This document shows positions 17,649 to 26,271 of a stretch of DNA of 64,000 bases, piece by piece. The notes beneath the pieces are model-generated. The model ran no database searches, was not told the DNA's origin, and worked only from the letters and a program-made list of their open reading frames with translations. The translations under genes and the position numbers were made by a program. Position 1 is the stretch's first letter. Every line of letters begins with the position of its first letter. This DNA is from JAVXGM01 sp036657395 (GTDB lineage: Bacteria > Bacillota > Clostridia > Peptostreptococcales > Anaerovoracaceae), in the NCBI GenBank assembly GCA_036657395.1, contig JAVXGM010000006.1, positions 1 to 64,000 on the forward strand. The letters run 5' to 3'.

Positions 17649-17976
17649 CGGTAAAAAGAAAGAAAGCTGCTGCTGTAGTGGAAATTGCAATGCAGAAGCT
17701 GTAAAAGCGGTTGAGGTATCAAAAACTAATGGAGAAAGTGTAAAAATACTTGGTTCTGGCTGTGCAAAATGTAATCAGCTTGAAGCGAATACTTTGGAAG
17801 CATTAAAATCTCTTGGTATGGATACAACGATTGACCATATCGCAGATTTTGGTCAGATTGCAGCATATGGCGTCATGAGCACGCCTGCTCTTGTTGTTGA
17901 TGGTAAGGTTGTTGCCTATGGTAAGGTACTTAAAACCCATGAAGTAATTAAAATTCTTCAAAAAGTAAGAGGATAA
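17638..17976 (+). CDS. Thioredoxin-like redox-active disulfide protein
   Basis: From ATG 17638 (behind GGAGGT) the product is 112 residues. A short Cys-rich lead (ESCCCSGNC) is followed by a compact thioredoxin-fold domain whose active site is GCAKCNQLE (CxxC), and the cis-Pro loop is MSTPALVVDGK. This is the small redox-active disulfide protein family typical of archaea and clostridia. In arsenic clusters such proteins probably reduce arsenate reductase or keep thiols reduced; here the adjacent arsC is broken, so the partner is uncertain. Confidence 0.85.
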   Translation: MGLFGKKKESCCCSGNCNAEAVKAVEVSKTNGESVKILGSGCAKCNQLEANTLEALKSLGMDTTIDHIADFGQIAAYGVMSTPALVVDGKVVAYGKVLKTHEVIKILQKVRG

Positions 17977-18013
17977 TTTTACAAAATCTACAAATAATTA
18001 GGAGAAAAAATTA

Positions 18014-18070
18014 ATGAATAAACCAAAGGTAGCATTTATATGTGTACACAATTCTTCAAATAAAAGTTAA
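18014..18070 (+). pseudogene. arsC: arsC remnant (first 15 codons of arsenate reductase)
   Basis: Behind TTAGGAG an ATG opens MNKPKVAFICVHNSS and then runs into NKS and a TAA. The first 14 residues are the usual start of low-molecular-weight-phosphatase-type ArsC, whose active-site loop is CVHNSCRSQ. The loop is cut at the position of the second Cys, so the rest of the enzyme is gone. The ribosome site and spacing are intact, showing that the gene was the last member of the ars operon before a deletion. Confidence 0.8.
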
Positions 18071-18124
18071 GATACTTGAGTTAAAAAATAATATATGAGA
18101 ATATCCTCTCAATTAAGACTATGA

Positions 18125-18283
18125 AATCTGATTGTGATTATAAATAGTATTGTTTGTGGACTTACTATTACCATTATCAACACAGTTCTAAACTACGTTA
18201 AGTATCATGGTATGAAAAATAGAATTAAGGGGATTACAGTGGAAATCAGAGAACCCTGGCCTAAGTTGGATGTTATTTTGTAA
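18125..18283 (+). pseudogene. Gene fragment encoding a C-terminal membrane-protein tail
   Basis: A frame of 52 codons without a convincing start encodes a hydrophobic stretch (VIINSIVCGLTITIINTVLNY), broken here as VIINSIV and CGLTITIINTVLNY, then a basic tail ending EPWPKLDVIL. It follows the arsC remnant and probably is what the same deletion joined to it. Parent family not recognised. Confidence 0.35.
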
Positions 18284-18307
18284 ATAAAGCGTACGACAGA
18301 TTTGTTA

Positions 18308-18336
18308 TTGTTCAAATTTCTACATTTTGTTATACT
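18308..18336 (+). promoter_or_regulatory. Promoter of the substrate-binding protein/GGDEF pair
   Basis: TTGTTC (18308-18313) and TATACT (18331-18336) are 17 bases apart. The -10 box begins a small palindrome, TATAC-TTACA-GTATA (18331-18345), a possible operator. Confidence 0.55.
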
Positions 18337-18368
18337 TACAGTATAAAAACATACAAAGGATAATTAAA

Positions 18369-19883
18369 ATGGTGATAAAAATGAAAATTAAAACGCACAG
18401 ATTAGCAAAGATAATGCTTTGCACTAGTATGGTAGTAATGCTGATTTTAGGAGGTTGTAGTTCCTCTGAAAGTAAAAAAGCAGGCTTAGATCCTAAAAAT
18501 CCAATTACCATAAGCTTGTGGCATTATCAAGACAGTGCAGCAAAGGTTTCATTAGACTCACAAATAGCAACTTTTAATGAAACAATTGGAAAAGAGGAAG
18601 GCATTATTGTAGAAGCTAAAAGTTATGGTAAGAGTGAAAAATTAAAAGAAGTAGTGATTGACGCTGCCAAAAAGAAAATTGGTTCTGATCCATTACCAAA
18701 TATTTTTACAGCGTATCCAGACAATGCATATTTAATTGATCAGTTGGTTGGTTTAGTTGATTTAGAAGAATACTTTTCAAAAGAAGAATTAGAACAATAC
18801 AATATGACGTTTTTAGAAAATGATCGAATTGGAAAAGGTAATAAATTAAAATTAATACCTGTTTCTAAATCTACAGAGGCGATTTTTATAAACCAAAATG
18901 AGTGGGATGCATTTGCAAATGCTACCAATACAAATGAAGAAAAATTGGCTACTTGGGAAGGTATTAAAGAAGTTGCAAAACGCTACTATGAGTGGACAGA
19001 TGAAAAAACAGCAGAATTAAACGATGGAAAAGCATTTTGGGGAATGGACTCCATGTATCACTTTATGTTAATGCTCACAAAATCTGCAGGTGGTACAATG
19101 TATAAAACGGATGATCAAAAAAAGACTACTTTTATATATAGTGAAGAAGATGCAAAGCGGGTTTGGGAGATATATTATGAAGGATATTTAAGTGGGTGGT
19201 ATAAAAAAGAAAATTCTTATACATCTGCAGATGTTAGTGCAGGTACAATTATTGCAAGTGTTATGTCTAGTGCAGGAGGAAATTATTTTCCAACTAAAAT
19301 GACGGTTGATAAAGATACATCAACAAAGGTTACTTGTAAAGTATTGCCTTATCCATCTCTTACAGGCGGTAAACTTTATGCTCCAATTCGTGGGATGGAT
19401 ATGAGTATTTCTAAAAGTGATAAAGCCCATGAGTATGCTTCTGCATTGTTTTTGAAGTGGTTTACAAAACCTGAACAGAACTCAATTTTTACAGCATCTA
19501 TTGGATTCTTACCAGTACAAAAAGAAGCATTAAGTGGAGAAGCAATTAAGAAAGCAAGAGAAACAGTGAAAAAAGATTCACCAAATCCTGCAATTACTGA
19601 AGCCTTACAGACGGCACAGCATATGTTGAGTACTTACACGATGTATAACAGCAAACCGTTTGCTGGTGAATATGATGTCAAAGGATTGTTAGAAAGTTCT
19701 TTACCAGAACTTGCACAACAAGATTTAAAACAAGTTGAAATGCGTGTTCAAAATGGTGAGAACCGCAAAGCGGTTATCGCTGAATATAATAGTGAGGAAC
19801 ACTTTAAACAATGGTATAATAAATTGGTAAAAGATGTGAATGCAATTATTGAAAAAAACAACGAGGAAAATAGTGAAAATTAA
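18369..19883 (+). CDS. Family 1-type extracellular solute-binding lipoprotein, orphan
   Basis: From ATG 18369 (AAAGGA eight bases upstream) the product is 504 residues. A lipoprotein signal ends in LILGGC with the lipidated Cys near residue 30. The rest has the two-lobe pattern of sugar- or peptide-type family 1 binding proteins (ITISLWHYQDSA, then VVIDAAKKKI, then FLKWFTKPEQNS). No ABC permease or ATPase is adjacent. Instead the 3' end overlaps a membrane GGDEF protein by 11 bases, so the two are translationally coupled. It probably presents an extracellular ligand to that cyclase rather than feeding import; that is inference. Confidence 0.88.
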   Translation: MVIKMKIKTHRLAKIMLCTSMVVMLILGGCSSSESKKAGLDPKNPITISLWHYQDSAAKVSLDSQIATFNETIGKEEGIIVEAKSYGKSEKLKEVVIDAAKKKIGSDPLPNIFTAYPDNAYLIDQLVGLVDLEEYFSKEELEQYNMTFLENDRIGKGNKLKLIPVSKSTEAIFINQNEWDAFANATNTNEEKLATWEGIKEVAKRYYEWTDEKTAELNDGKAFWGMDSMYHFMLMLTKSAGGTMYKTDDQKKTTFIYSEEDAKRVWEIYYEGYLSGWYKKENSYTSADVSAGTIIASVMSSAGGNYFPTKMTVDKDTSTKVTCKVLPYPSLTGGKLYAPIRGMDMSISKSDKAHEYASALFLKWFTKPEQNSIFTASIGFLPVQKEALSGEAIKKARETVKKDSPNPAITEALQTAQHMLSTYTMYNSKPFAGEYDVKGLLESSLPELAQQDLKQVEMRVQNGENRKAVIAEYNSEEHFKQWYNKLVKDVNAIIEKNNEENSEN

Positions 19884-22041
19884 CAAAAGAGAAATTATAA
19901 AAAAAACAAATTCCATTACCTGTAAATGGACTATAATAATTCTGCTAATTGTTTTTATGCAGTCTCTTTTGTTATCAGGTATTTTATTATGTGGAGGAGT
20001 TATTTCTCAAACAGAAAAAGAAGCATTACAGGCATATAGTGAAAAAACGAATAATAAAAAGAATTATATGGAAGGAATCATGCAAAATCAATGGTCAAAC
20101 ATAGATTTTTATGGTGAGCAATTATCACAAACATTACAAATACTTGATGATAGCAATGTTTCTTCTAAGGAACAAATGAATAGTTTTTTAGAAAAAGCTT
20201 CCCCTATTGTAATTGCCTTGTTACGTGCATCTGCGGCTACTGATAGTTTTATTATTTTAAATGATAATAGCAAAGATGATAACACCCACTCTGCTATTTA
20301 TTTTAGAGACTATGGACCTTTGCTAGATAACAAAGCAAACAGTGATTTACGTCAATTGATAGGACCCTCAAGTATTGCGACAAAAAATCAAACCATGCTA
20401 AGTGATACTTGGTCATATGGGCTACATCTAGATAAGAGTAATCAAGATTTTTACCAGAAACCTTATGAAAATGCCCATTTAAGTGAGAATGCAGAATTAT
20501 TAGAGTATTGGTCTAAACCGTTTCGTTTGAATAAAAATACAGAAGAAATCATTACATATTCACGACCTTTATTTGATAAAAATGGAAAACTATATGGCGT
20601 AATAGGAACTGGAATTACGATGGAATATCTAACGACATTTTTATCAGGAAAAGAAGTAAATGAGGAAGATCTTTTAGGGTATTCATTAGGATATCAAACA
20701 AAAACAAATCAAAAGATACAAACATTAAATGAAAATATAACATTACAGAATCGTAAAATAGATAATAAAAAACCTTTCAGTATGGCAGAAAATCAAGATA
20801 ATAAAGGAATTGGTTTACTAGAGGATCAAGCAATCGATAATGATGTTTATGCCTGTACTAAAAAGATATCCCTATATAAAAATAATACACCATTTGAAAA
20901 TGAAGAATGGTATGTAGTAGGATTTATGGATAAAGGGGAGTTATTAAAATTACCAAATACAATTCAGAATTTATTAATTTTATCATTGCTGATTTCAATA
21001 CCGTTAGGAGGAATTTGCGGAATACTTGTGAGTCGTAGATTTACAAAACCAATTACTTCGTTAGTAAAAAGTGTGAGAGAAAGTGATGTTTCACAAGGTG
21101 CTTCTTACGAGAAAACAGGTTTTTTAGAAATTGATGAATTATCAGGAGCAATTGAAGCTGCCAATAAGAAATTTATAGAGAGTACGTTAAGAGCATCACA
21201 AATAATTGATCTAGTAGGGGCTCCTATTGGTATTTTTGAAGTACGTGAAGATAGTGAAAAAGTATTTGCGACTGAACGCTTATGGGATGTACTCTCATTG
21301 CCAAAAGAAAAAATTGTTTTACTGTGCCAAAATAAGATTGCGTTTAATGAAATGTTAAAACAAAAAATGAGCCTTTTAGAAGAAGATGAAGATCATATAT
21401 ATAGATTGGACCTTTTACCTCCAAAATGGATCGAGATTAGTATGCGTTCTACACCTAATTCAGTGTTAGGTGTAGCTCGTGATGTAACCACAGAAATTGT
21501 AGAACGCAAGAAGATTAAATTAGAACGTGATTATGATGCTTTAACCAGTCTATGTGCACATGAATTCTTTGTAAATAAAGTAAATAAACTGCTAAATAAA
21601 GACTATGATAAGAGTAAAGTATCTGCCATGTTAATGCTCGATTTAGATGATTTTAAAAAAGTAAATGACACATATGGACATCAATGGGGTGACACTTATT
21701 TACGAAAAGCAGGACAGTTTATGTTGGAAATGCATGTTGATAATAGTATTGTTGGAAGACGTTCTGGAGATGAATTCCATGTGTTTTTATATAATGAAGA
21801 TTCTAAAGAAGAAATTCTTCAAACGCTTCATAAATTTTATACTATGTTAGCAAGTGAACCATTAACACGCCCTGATGGTAGTACTATAACAATTTCTATA
21901 TCAATTGGTTTAGTTTGGGTAGAAGATGGTATGAAAGATTGTGAAGAGCTTTTAGTTAGCGCCGATAAAGCATTATACGATGCGAAGAATAACAATAAAG
22001 GAAGTTTTAGAATTGGTTCAAATAATATTTTAAGAAAGTGA
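19873..22041 (+). CDS. Membrane diguanylate cyclase with extracellular Cache-like sensor, HAMP and GGDEF
   Basis: The frame is open from 19840, but GTG 19873 behind GAGG is the better start, giving 722 residues. Order: a membrane helix near 16-38, an extracellular region of about 330 residues resembling a dCache sensor (with YSRPLFDKNGKLYGVIGTGI), a second helix near 365-390, HAMP, a PAS-like segment and GGDEF. The active-site motif is SGDEF at 631-635, with Ser in the first position; DLDDFKKVNDTYGHQWGD is intact, and related SGDEF/AGDEF variants can be active. It makes cyclic-di-GMP at the membrane, coupled to the overlapping binding-protein gene. The stop region overlaps the convergent gene by 12 bases. 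Confidence 0.88.
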   Translation: MKINKREIIKKTNSITCKWTIIILLIVFMQSLLLSGILLCGGVISQTEKEALQAYSEKTNNKKNYMEGIMQNQWSNIDFYGEQLSQTLQILDDSNVSSKEQMNSFLEKASPIVIALLRASAATDSFIILNDNSKDDNTHSAIYFRDYGPLLDNKANSDLRQLIGPSSIATKNQTMLSDTWSYGLHLDKSNQDFYQKPYENAHLSENAELLEYWSKPFRLNKNTEEIITYSRPLFDKNGKLYGVIGTGITMEYLTTFLSGKEVNEEDLLGYSLGYQTKTNQKIQTLNENITLQNRKIDNKKPFSMAENQDNKGIGLLEDQAIDNDVYACTKKISLYKNNTPFENEEWYVVGFMDKGELLKLPNTIQNLLILSLLISIPLGGICGILVSRRFTKPITSLVKSVRESDVSQGASYEKTGFLEIDELSGAIEAANKKFIESTLRASQIIDLVGAPIGIFEVREDSEKVFATERLWDVLSLPKEKIVLLCQNKIAFNEMLKQKMSLLEEDEDHIYRLDLLPPKWIEISMRSTPNSVLGVARDVTTEIVERKKIKLERDYDALTSLCAHEFFVNKVNKLLNKDYDKSKVSAMLMLDLDDFKKVNDTYGHQWGDTYLRKAGQFMLEMHVDNSIVGRRSGDEFHVFLYNEDSKEEILQTLHKFYTMLASEPLTRPDGSTITISISIGLVWVEDGMKDCEELLVSADKALYDAKNNNKGSFRIGSNNILRK

Positions 22042-23358
22042 AGATTCCCCTTTTTTCATAATATACATGTTCAAATCCGCATCATGAATAAGCTGGTCAG
22101 CAGTGTGTGAATACGTTGGATAAACGGAATATCCAATGCTAATAGAAATCTGAATTGGAATATCATTGACCAGAATGGGAGTGCTAAATAATTGCTCAAT
22201 ATCTGCTTGAATTTGTTTGTAGTTTACAGCGGAAGTTTCCTGTTTGACAATAACTGAGAATTCATCGCCGCCATTGCGAAAAGCAAGATGTTGATTGTCA
22301 CAATAAACAGAGAGTCTATGAGCACATTCTATCAAGAGCAAATCGCCACAGCTATGCCCATAAAGGTCATTTATTTGTTTAAACTTATTTAAATCCAAGA
22401 AAAACAGAGCAAATGTAATTTCCTCTTTTACAAAATCAGCCAAAGTTTTAGAAAGCATTCTGCGATTGGATAAATTAGTAAGACTATCGGTAAAAGAGAG
22501 CTTTTGCATTTCACTTTTTTGGATACGTGCAATATAGTAACTTTTAATCAATAATGTAATTAATACACTGAGTGCAAGAGCAAATAATGATTCGCATATG
22601 ATTTGCGTTATGTTAAACCATCCATTTTTGGGAGCAACTTGGAAGTACCAGGTAGCATTAGGAACGGGAAAAGAAATCTCAATGGGATTAAGCAAGGTAT
22701 TTTTTGAAGATTCATCAATGACCTGTATTTTCTTTGTATTAGGATGGATACGATAAAGCTTATAAGAATATCCTTGTGCTGCAAATTTATTGAGTTCTGC
22801 GGGATAGAAAGCTTCGGGTAAATCTAAAACAATAATGGAAAATCCCCAAAATGTTTTTTTCGAAGAACTATTTTCCAAATAAATTGGGCGACGTGCAACA
22901 GCACCCAGTCCACCTTGATAAAGCTCAAAGGGACCTGATAATGTCATTAACCCGCTGTCTCTTGCATAAATAGCTTCGGTGGCTCTAGAGGGGTCTGCAA
23001 ACAAGTCACCAAAGGCTTCTTCGTTTCCTTTCATGGGATAGACCATGCTTACAACACCATTAGGTGCAAGCTGTAAACTACGTATAGCAGTATTATCAAT
23101 CAGCGATTTTGCAATATAATCAAATTTTTCAACATGACCATCTGATTCCACAACTAACATTTCAAGTGATTGGGTTTTTAAAAGCAGTGTATTCATCACA
23201 TATTGCAGTTTATCTACCTGCGACTGTGTGACATAATTAGCACGCTCCCGCATTCGATGATAATCATTGTTTTCCTTCATGCAGATTATTATCGTGCAAA
23301 GAGATAACAGCGTGACAAAAAGCAATATAAGTAAAATTCGACTTTTCTTTTTTAACAT
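22030..23358 (-). CDS. CHASE-domain membrane diguanylate cyclase
   Basis: A 442-residue protein. It has an N-terminal membrane helix (about 7-27), an extracellular CHASE sensor (roughly 75-215, with SLQLAPNGVVSMVYPMKG), a second helix near 248-270 and a C-terminal GGDEF domain with an intact GGDEF motif near residue 360 and FLDLNKFKQINDLYGHSCGD. It should synthesise cyclic-di-GMP in response to a small extracellular ligand. AAAGGAAA precedes the ATG. Its end overlaps the end of the opposing GGDEF gene by 12 bases, so mutual transcriptional interference is possible. Confidence 0.9.
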   Translation of the reverse strand: MLKKKSRILLILLFVTLLSLCTIIICMKENNDYHRMRERANYVTQSQVDKLQYVMNTLLLKTQSLEMLVVESDGHVEKFDYIAKSLIDNTAIRSLQLAPNGVVSMVYPMKGNEEAFGDLFADPSRATEAIYARDSGLMTLSGPFELYQGGLGAVARRPIYLENSSSKKTFWGFSIIVLDLPEAFYPAELNKFAAQGYSYKLYRIHPNTKKIQVIDESSKNTLLNPIEISFPVPNATWYFQVAPKNGWFNITQIICESLFALALSVLITLLIKSYYIARIQKSEMQKLSFTDSLTNLSNRRMLSKTLADFVKEEITFALFFLDLNKFKQINDLYGHSCGDLLLIECAHRLSVYCDNQHLAFRNGGDEFSVIVKQETSAVNYKQIQADIEQLFSTPILVNDIPIQISISIGYSVYPTYSHTADQLIHDADLNMYIMKKGESSLS

Positions 23359-23417
23359 GTTAAAAAATTTCCTTTCGGAGCAAGAATTCTTGAGTAATGA
23401 GAGGTCTACTTTTTATC

Positions 23418-23447
23418 AGTATATCACTTATCCATTTACAAAATCAA
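23418..23447 (-). promoter_or_regulatory. Promoter of the CHASE-GGDEF gene
   Basis: On the minus strand TTGATT (23447-23442) and TATACT (23423-23418) are 18 bases apart, about 60 bases before the ATG. Confidence 0.5.
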
Positions 23448-23529
23448 TGCTTGCATAGTGCTTTTATGTCATAAATTGTCCCTTTGTGTCATATATTAAA
23501 ATAGGAAGACATTTTTTTAAATAGCATTT

Positions 23530-23733
23530 ATGGAATGTGATTATGCGGAATTATCAAAGATGGCAAAAGCAAATGGGGGTTCTGAAAAATTGGTGGACGT
23601 ACTTATTAATTCCGGAAAAAGAAAAATGTTTCCTAACATTTCACTTATAAACGAAGGAGTAATTAGCATTGTAGATTTCGAAGAATTTAGCCATCAGTTG
23701 AAGGGAACAGTGAGATTTATTGTTGAAAGATAA
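23530..23733 (+). CDS. Hypothetical protein, small
   Basis: A 67-codon frame with no clear ribosome site before its ATG. The composition is plausible for a soluble protein (AKANGGSEKLVDVLINSGK, then VDFEEFSHQLKG). It ends 21 bases before a DUF1697 gene. It could be a real small gene or the C-terminal remnant of one. No family recognised. Confidence 0.4.
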   Translation: MECDYAELSKMAKANGGSEKLVDVLINSGKRKMFPNISLINEGVISIVDFEEFSHQLKGTVRFIVER

Positions 23734-23754
23734 TTTGGAGTTGTGAGGATTGAT

Positions 23755-24294
23755 ATGAAAAGATATATTGCCTTATTAAGAGGTGTCAACATTAATGGAA
23801 AAAACAAAATCTCTATGGCAGAACTGAAATCATGTTTTATAAAACTTAGTTTTGTGGATGTTTTTACGCATCTCAATAGTGGAAATGTTGTTTTTTCAAG
23901 TGATGAAACAGATGAAATTGCTTTTGCAGATAAAATCAAAGCAATGATACGAGAACGGTTTGGATTAGATATTCCTGTTTTTGTTATTTTACAAGAAGAA
24001 TTGAAAGATTTATTAAGTAAAGCCCCTGTTTGGTGGGGAACTGATGACAAAGAAATATATGACAATCTGATTTTTGTAATGCCTTCTACTGTTGCTGAAA
24101 TTATAGCTGAGAAAATAGGTGAGCCAACAAAAGAATTGGAACAGATATGTATCTGTAAGAATGCTATTTTCTGGTCTTTTGATAGAAAGAAATATGCGAA
24201 AGCAAACTGGTGGAAAAAAACTGCAAGTGTAGGGATTGGCGAAATGCTCACAATACGAACAGCCAACACATTGAGGAAAATGTCTGTAATGTAA
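23755..24294 (+). CDS. DUF1697 family protein
   Basis: A 179-residue protein of the DUF1697 family, recognised by its N-terminus KRYIALLRGVNINGKNKISM and by THLNSGNVVFSS. Length is normal. The frame is open from a GTG at 23743, but ATG 23755 gives the standard family N-terminus, with GAGG about seven bases before it. Function is unknown in the family; members are small cytoplasmic alpha/beta proteins. It is followed by a gene fragment and a strong terminator. Confidence 0.85.
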   Translation: MKRYIALLRGVNINGKNKISMAELKSCFIKLSFVDVFTHLNSGNVVFSSDETDEIAFADKIKAMIRERFGLDIPVFVILQEELKDLLSKAPVWWGTDDKEIYDNLIFVMPSTVAEIIAEKIGEPTKELEQICICKNAIFWSFDRKKYAKANWWKKTASVGIGEMLTIRTANTLRKMSVM

Positions 24295-24304
24295 GCATAT
24301 AAAA

Positions 24305-24466
24305 TTGAAAACTTCATTAAATCTGTTTGGTGTGGAAATTTATACACTCACCAAAGCTGGGGCTGAATATGCTGGAACGTCAATCGGAACGAATATGGGT
24401 ATTATGGCTGTTACCGTTGGTATTGAGGAAATTATCATAAAGCTAATTGGCAATAAACGCCTATAA
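24305..24466 (+). pseudogene. Gene fragment between DUF1697 and a terminator
   Basis: A 53-codon frame lacking a ribosome site and ATG start encodes GVEIYTLTKAGAEYAGTSIG and then TNMGIMAVTVGIEEIIIKL, a protein-like sequence with one hydrophobic segment. It ends at TAA 24464-24466 just before a terminator, so it looks like the preserved 3' end of a deleted gene. Family not recognised. Confidence 0.35.
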
Positions 24467-24504
24467 AAAAACGCCGACAGTCATAGACAATCGGCGTTTT
24501 GGTT
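24465..24504. terminator. Bidirectional terminator
   Basis: AAAACGCCGA (24468-24477) and TCGGCGTTTT (24491-24500) form a perfect 10-bp stem with A and T runs on the two sides. It closes the DUF1697 region on the plus strand and the aminotransferase gene on the minus strand. Confidence 0.85.
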
Positions 24505-24519
24505 ATTTATTTTGAAAAG

Positions 24520-25917
24520 TTATTTCCTGCTTACTTCTACTAGTTCTGTGATGCAGTCATCCCAACCTTTGATCAGGACATCGATATCTTCGTCTGAAGT
24601 TACAGGTGAAACTAGCATCATGTTGTGGAATGGAGTGATTAGCATACCTCTGTTAGAAAGGTAAATGTGGGTGTAATACATTAGCTGCCAGTCGAAATGG
24701 TTCTTTGCCTCCGTGCCATTTCTTGGAAGGGTAGGCATAAACTGAAGTTCACACCTTGCGCCGCTTCTTGTCAGGCTCCACGGAATATTATGTCTTTTTA
24801 GAATTTCATCCAGCCCATCTGAGAGACGTTCTTGACCTCGGAACATTTTTTCGAAGGCTTCTTCTGTAGCTACATTTGTTAAAGTTTCACGCATTGCAGC
24901 GATTGCAAATTGGTTTGCTGCCAAAGTGCCGCCAATTCCCATAGGATCAGAAACGCCTGCATGGCCAAATGTTGCATTGATTTTTTCAGCAACTTCATGA
25001 GTGAAACCATAAACGGACACTGGGATTCCGCCTGCAATAGATTTTCCCATAGTTACAAAATCGGGTTTCAGATTGTGGGCTTTTGTATAGCCTCCGTATC
25101 CATTAGATAGTGTATGGGTTTCATCAATAATTAAATATGTACCGTATTTGGTGCAAAGTTCTCTTAACTTTTCGTGATATCCAGGATCAGGAAGTACCAT
25201 ACCGCAGTTGGTCATAACTGGCTCTAGAAGTACAGCAGCGCAGTCCTCATGGGCAAGGGCTTCTTCTGCGGCTTTCAGGTCATTAAACTCTACCACTCTG
25301 CTCAGCAAGTCTTTGGCTATTGCAGGGTTAGAGTCATAGTCGGATCTCAGGTGCAGAGCGCCGTCATCGCCAATATGAGGAAGAGTTTCGTCTAGACTTC
25401 CATGATAACTTTCATTCATGGAAAGGATTTTGCCTCGACCTGTCAGAGCACGGCAGTTTCTGATGACGTAGCGGTTTGCCTCTGTTGCAGTCATGGCAAC
25501 TTGCCAGATTGGAAGGCCGAATCGTTTGCTCAGCTCTTTACCGATTTCCAAAGAGTCAAGAGTGGGCATCATAGTTGTAATTCCATTTCTCACCTGCTGA
25601 GACACTTTTTCGGCAGTGGCACCAGGGGAGTGACCAAACATGGCGCCGGTATCACCTAGACAGAAATCAATGTATTTGTTTCCGTCGATGTCATAGCAAT
25701 TGTTGCCCTGGGCTTTTTCCAGGAATACAGGATGTTCTGTGCCCCAGTCTCCCATCCAGGGCATGGGAACCCCGTTAAATAGATTTTCGTGGGCTTTGTC
25801 AAAAGCTTCCTTGCTTTTCTTTGTTCTTTCAGTGAATACTTTATCTTCACGAGCTCTGAGTATAGTTAACTGTTCATCTGTTACCAAACGATATGGGCTT
25901 TTTTTGTCTGTAATCAT
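24520..25917 (-). CDS. Class III PLP-dependent aminotransferase, GSAM-like
   Basis: A 465-residue fold-type I aminotransferase of class III, close in pattern to glutamate-1-semialdehyde aminomutases and D-amino-acid-type transaminases. The Schiff-base lysine is K292 in VTMGKSIAGG; the Asp that contacts the cofactor pyridine is in YLIIDETHTL. The glycine loop that usually reads SGTEA is replaced by TATEA near 143-147, an unusual substitution in the cofactor site. The substrate cannot be called. The gene sits behind a sigma-54 promoter and diverges from a sigma-54 activator, as is common for amino-acid catabolic enzymes in clostridia. AGGAG precedes the ATG. Confidence 0.85.
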   Translation of the reverse strand: MITDKKSPYRLVTDEQLTILRAREDKVFTERTKKSKEAFDKAHENLFNGVPMPWMGDWGTEHPVFLEKAQGNNCYDIDGNKYIDFCLGDTGAMFGHSPGATAEKVSQQVRNGITTMMPTLDSLEIGKELSKRFGLPIWQVAMTATEANRYVIRNCRALTGRGKILSMNESYHGSLDETLPHIGDDGALHLRSDYDSNPAIAKDLLSRVVEFNDLKAAEEALAHEDCAAVLLEPVMTNCGMVLPDPGYHEKLRELCTKYGTYLIIDETHTLSNGYGGYTKAHNLKPDFVTMGKSIAGGIPVSVYGFTHEVAEKINATFGHAGVSDPMGIGGTLAANQFAIAAMRETLTNVATEEAFEKMFRGQERLSDGLDEILKRHNIPWSLTRSGARCELQFMPTLPRNGTEAKNHFDWQLMYYTHIYLSNRGMLITPFHNMMLVSPVTSDEDIDVLIKGWDDCITELVEVSRK

Positions 25918-25962
25918 TTTTTGTATCTCCTTTTTATAAATATTATTTACTTATTTAAATAA

Positions 25963-25978
25963 GCAAATGTTATGCCAA
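25963..25978 (-). promoter_or_regulatory. Sigma-54 (-24/-12) promoter for the aminotransferase
   Basis: Reading the minus strand, TTGGCATAACATTTGC has GG at 25976-25975 and GC at 25964-25963 with exactly ten bases between, matching the TTGGCA-N-TTGC sigma-54 pattern. It lies about 46 bases upstream of the ATG. Confidence 0.85.
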
Positions 25979-26052
25979 GATATAATTTCTTATAGAAAGA
26001 TTGAAATTTCAACCTTTTTACTTTAATGCCGATCAGATGAAATAAGAAATAA

Positions 26053-26088
26053 TTGTCATTAGCGATAAAACATTGTCACAATTGACAA
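26053..26088. promoter_or_regulatory. Candidate activator-binding sites for the sigma-54 regulator
   Basis: TTGTCA occurs at 26053-26058 and 26073-26078, and its complement TGACAA at 26083-26088; the last two form a palindrome with a 4-base centre. They lie about 77-113 bases upstream of the -24 box, the usual position for enhancer sites. A further TTGTCA is at 26215-26220 near the regulator start. The remainder of 25979-26271 holds no gene. Confidence 0.5.
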
Positions 26089-26271
26089 ATTACTAAAAGG
26101 TTTTATCAAAGGTCTTTTAGCCTTTGGGCAGGGGAAAGACTGGATGCACGCATATAGTTTTGAAAACACCATAACTGTCCAGATAGTGGCATATTGTTGA
26201 ATTTAGTAATGTACTTGTCAAATTTAGCAACTTAAAATACAATGGAATCAAATAAAATAAAGGAGTATGTT

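Noticed and set aside
18369..19883. Binding protein as part of an ABC importer
   Set aside because: No permease or ATPase gene lies within several kilobases on either side, and the gene overlaps a GGDEF gene instead. An importer encoded elsewhere in the genome cannot be excluded.
26181..26205. Sigma-54 box upstream of the activator gene (TGGCATATTGTTGA)
   Set aside because: GG is present, but the base pair ten positions on is AA and not GC, so it does not meet the pattern.
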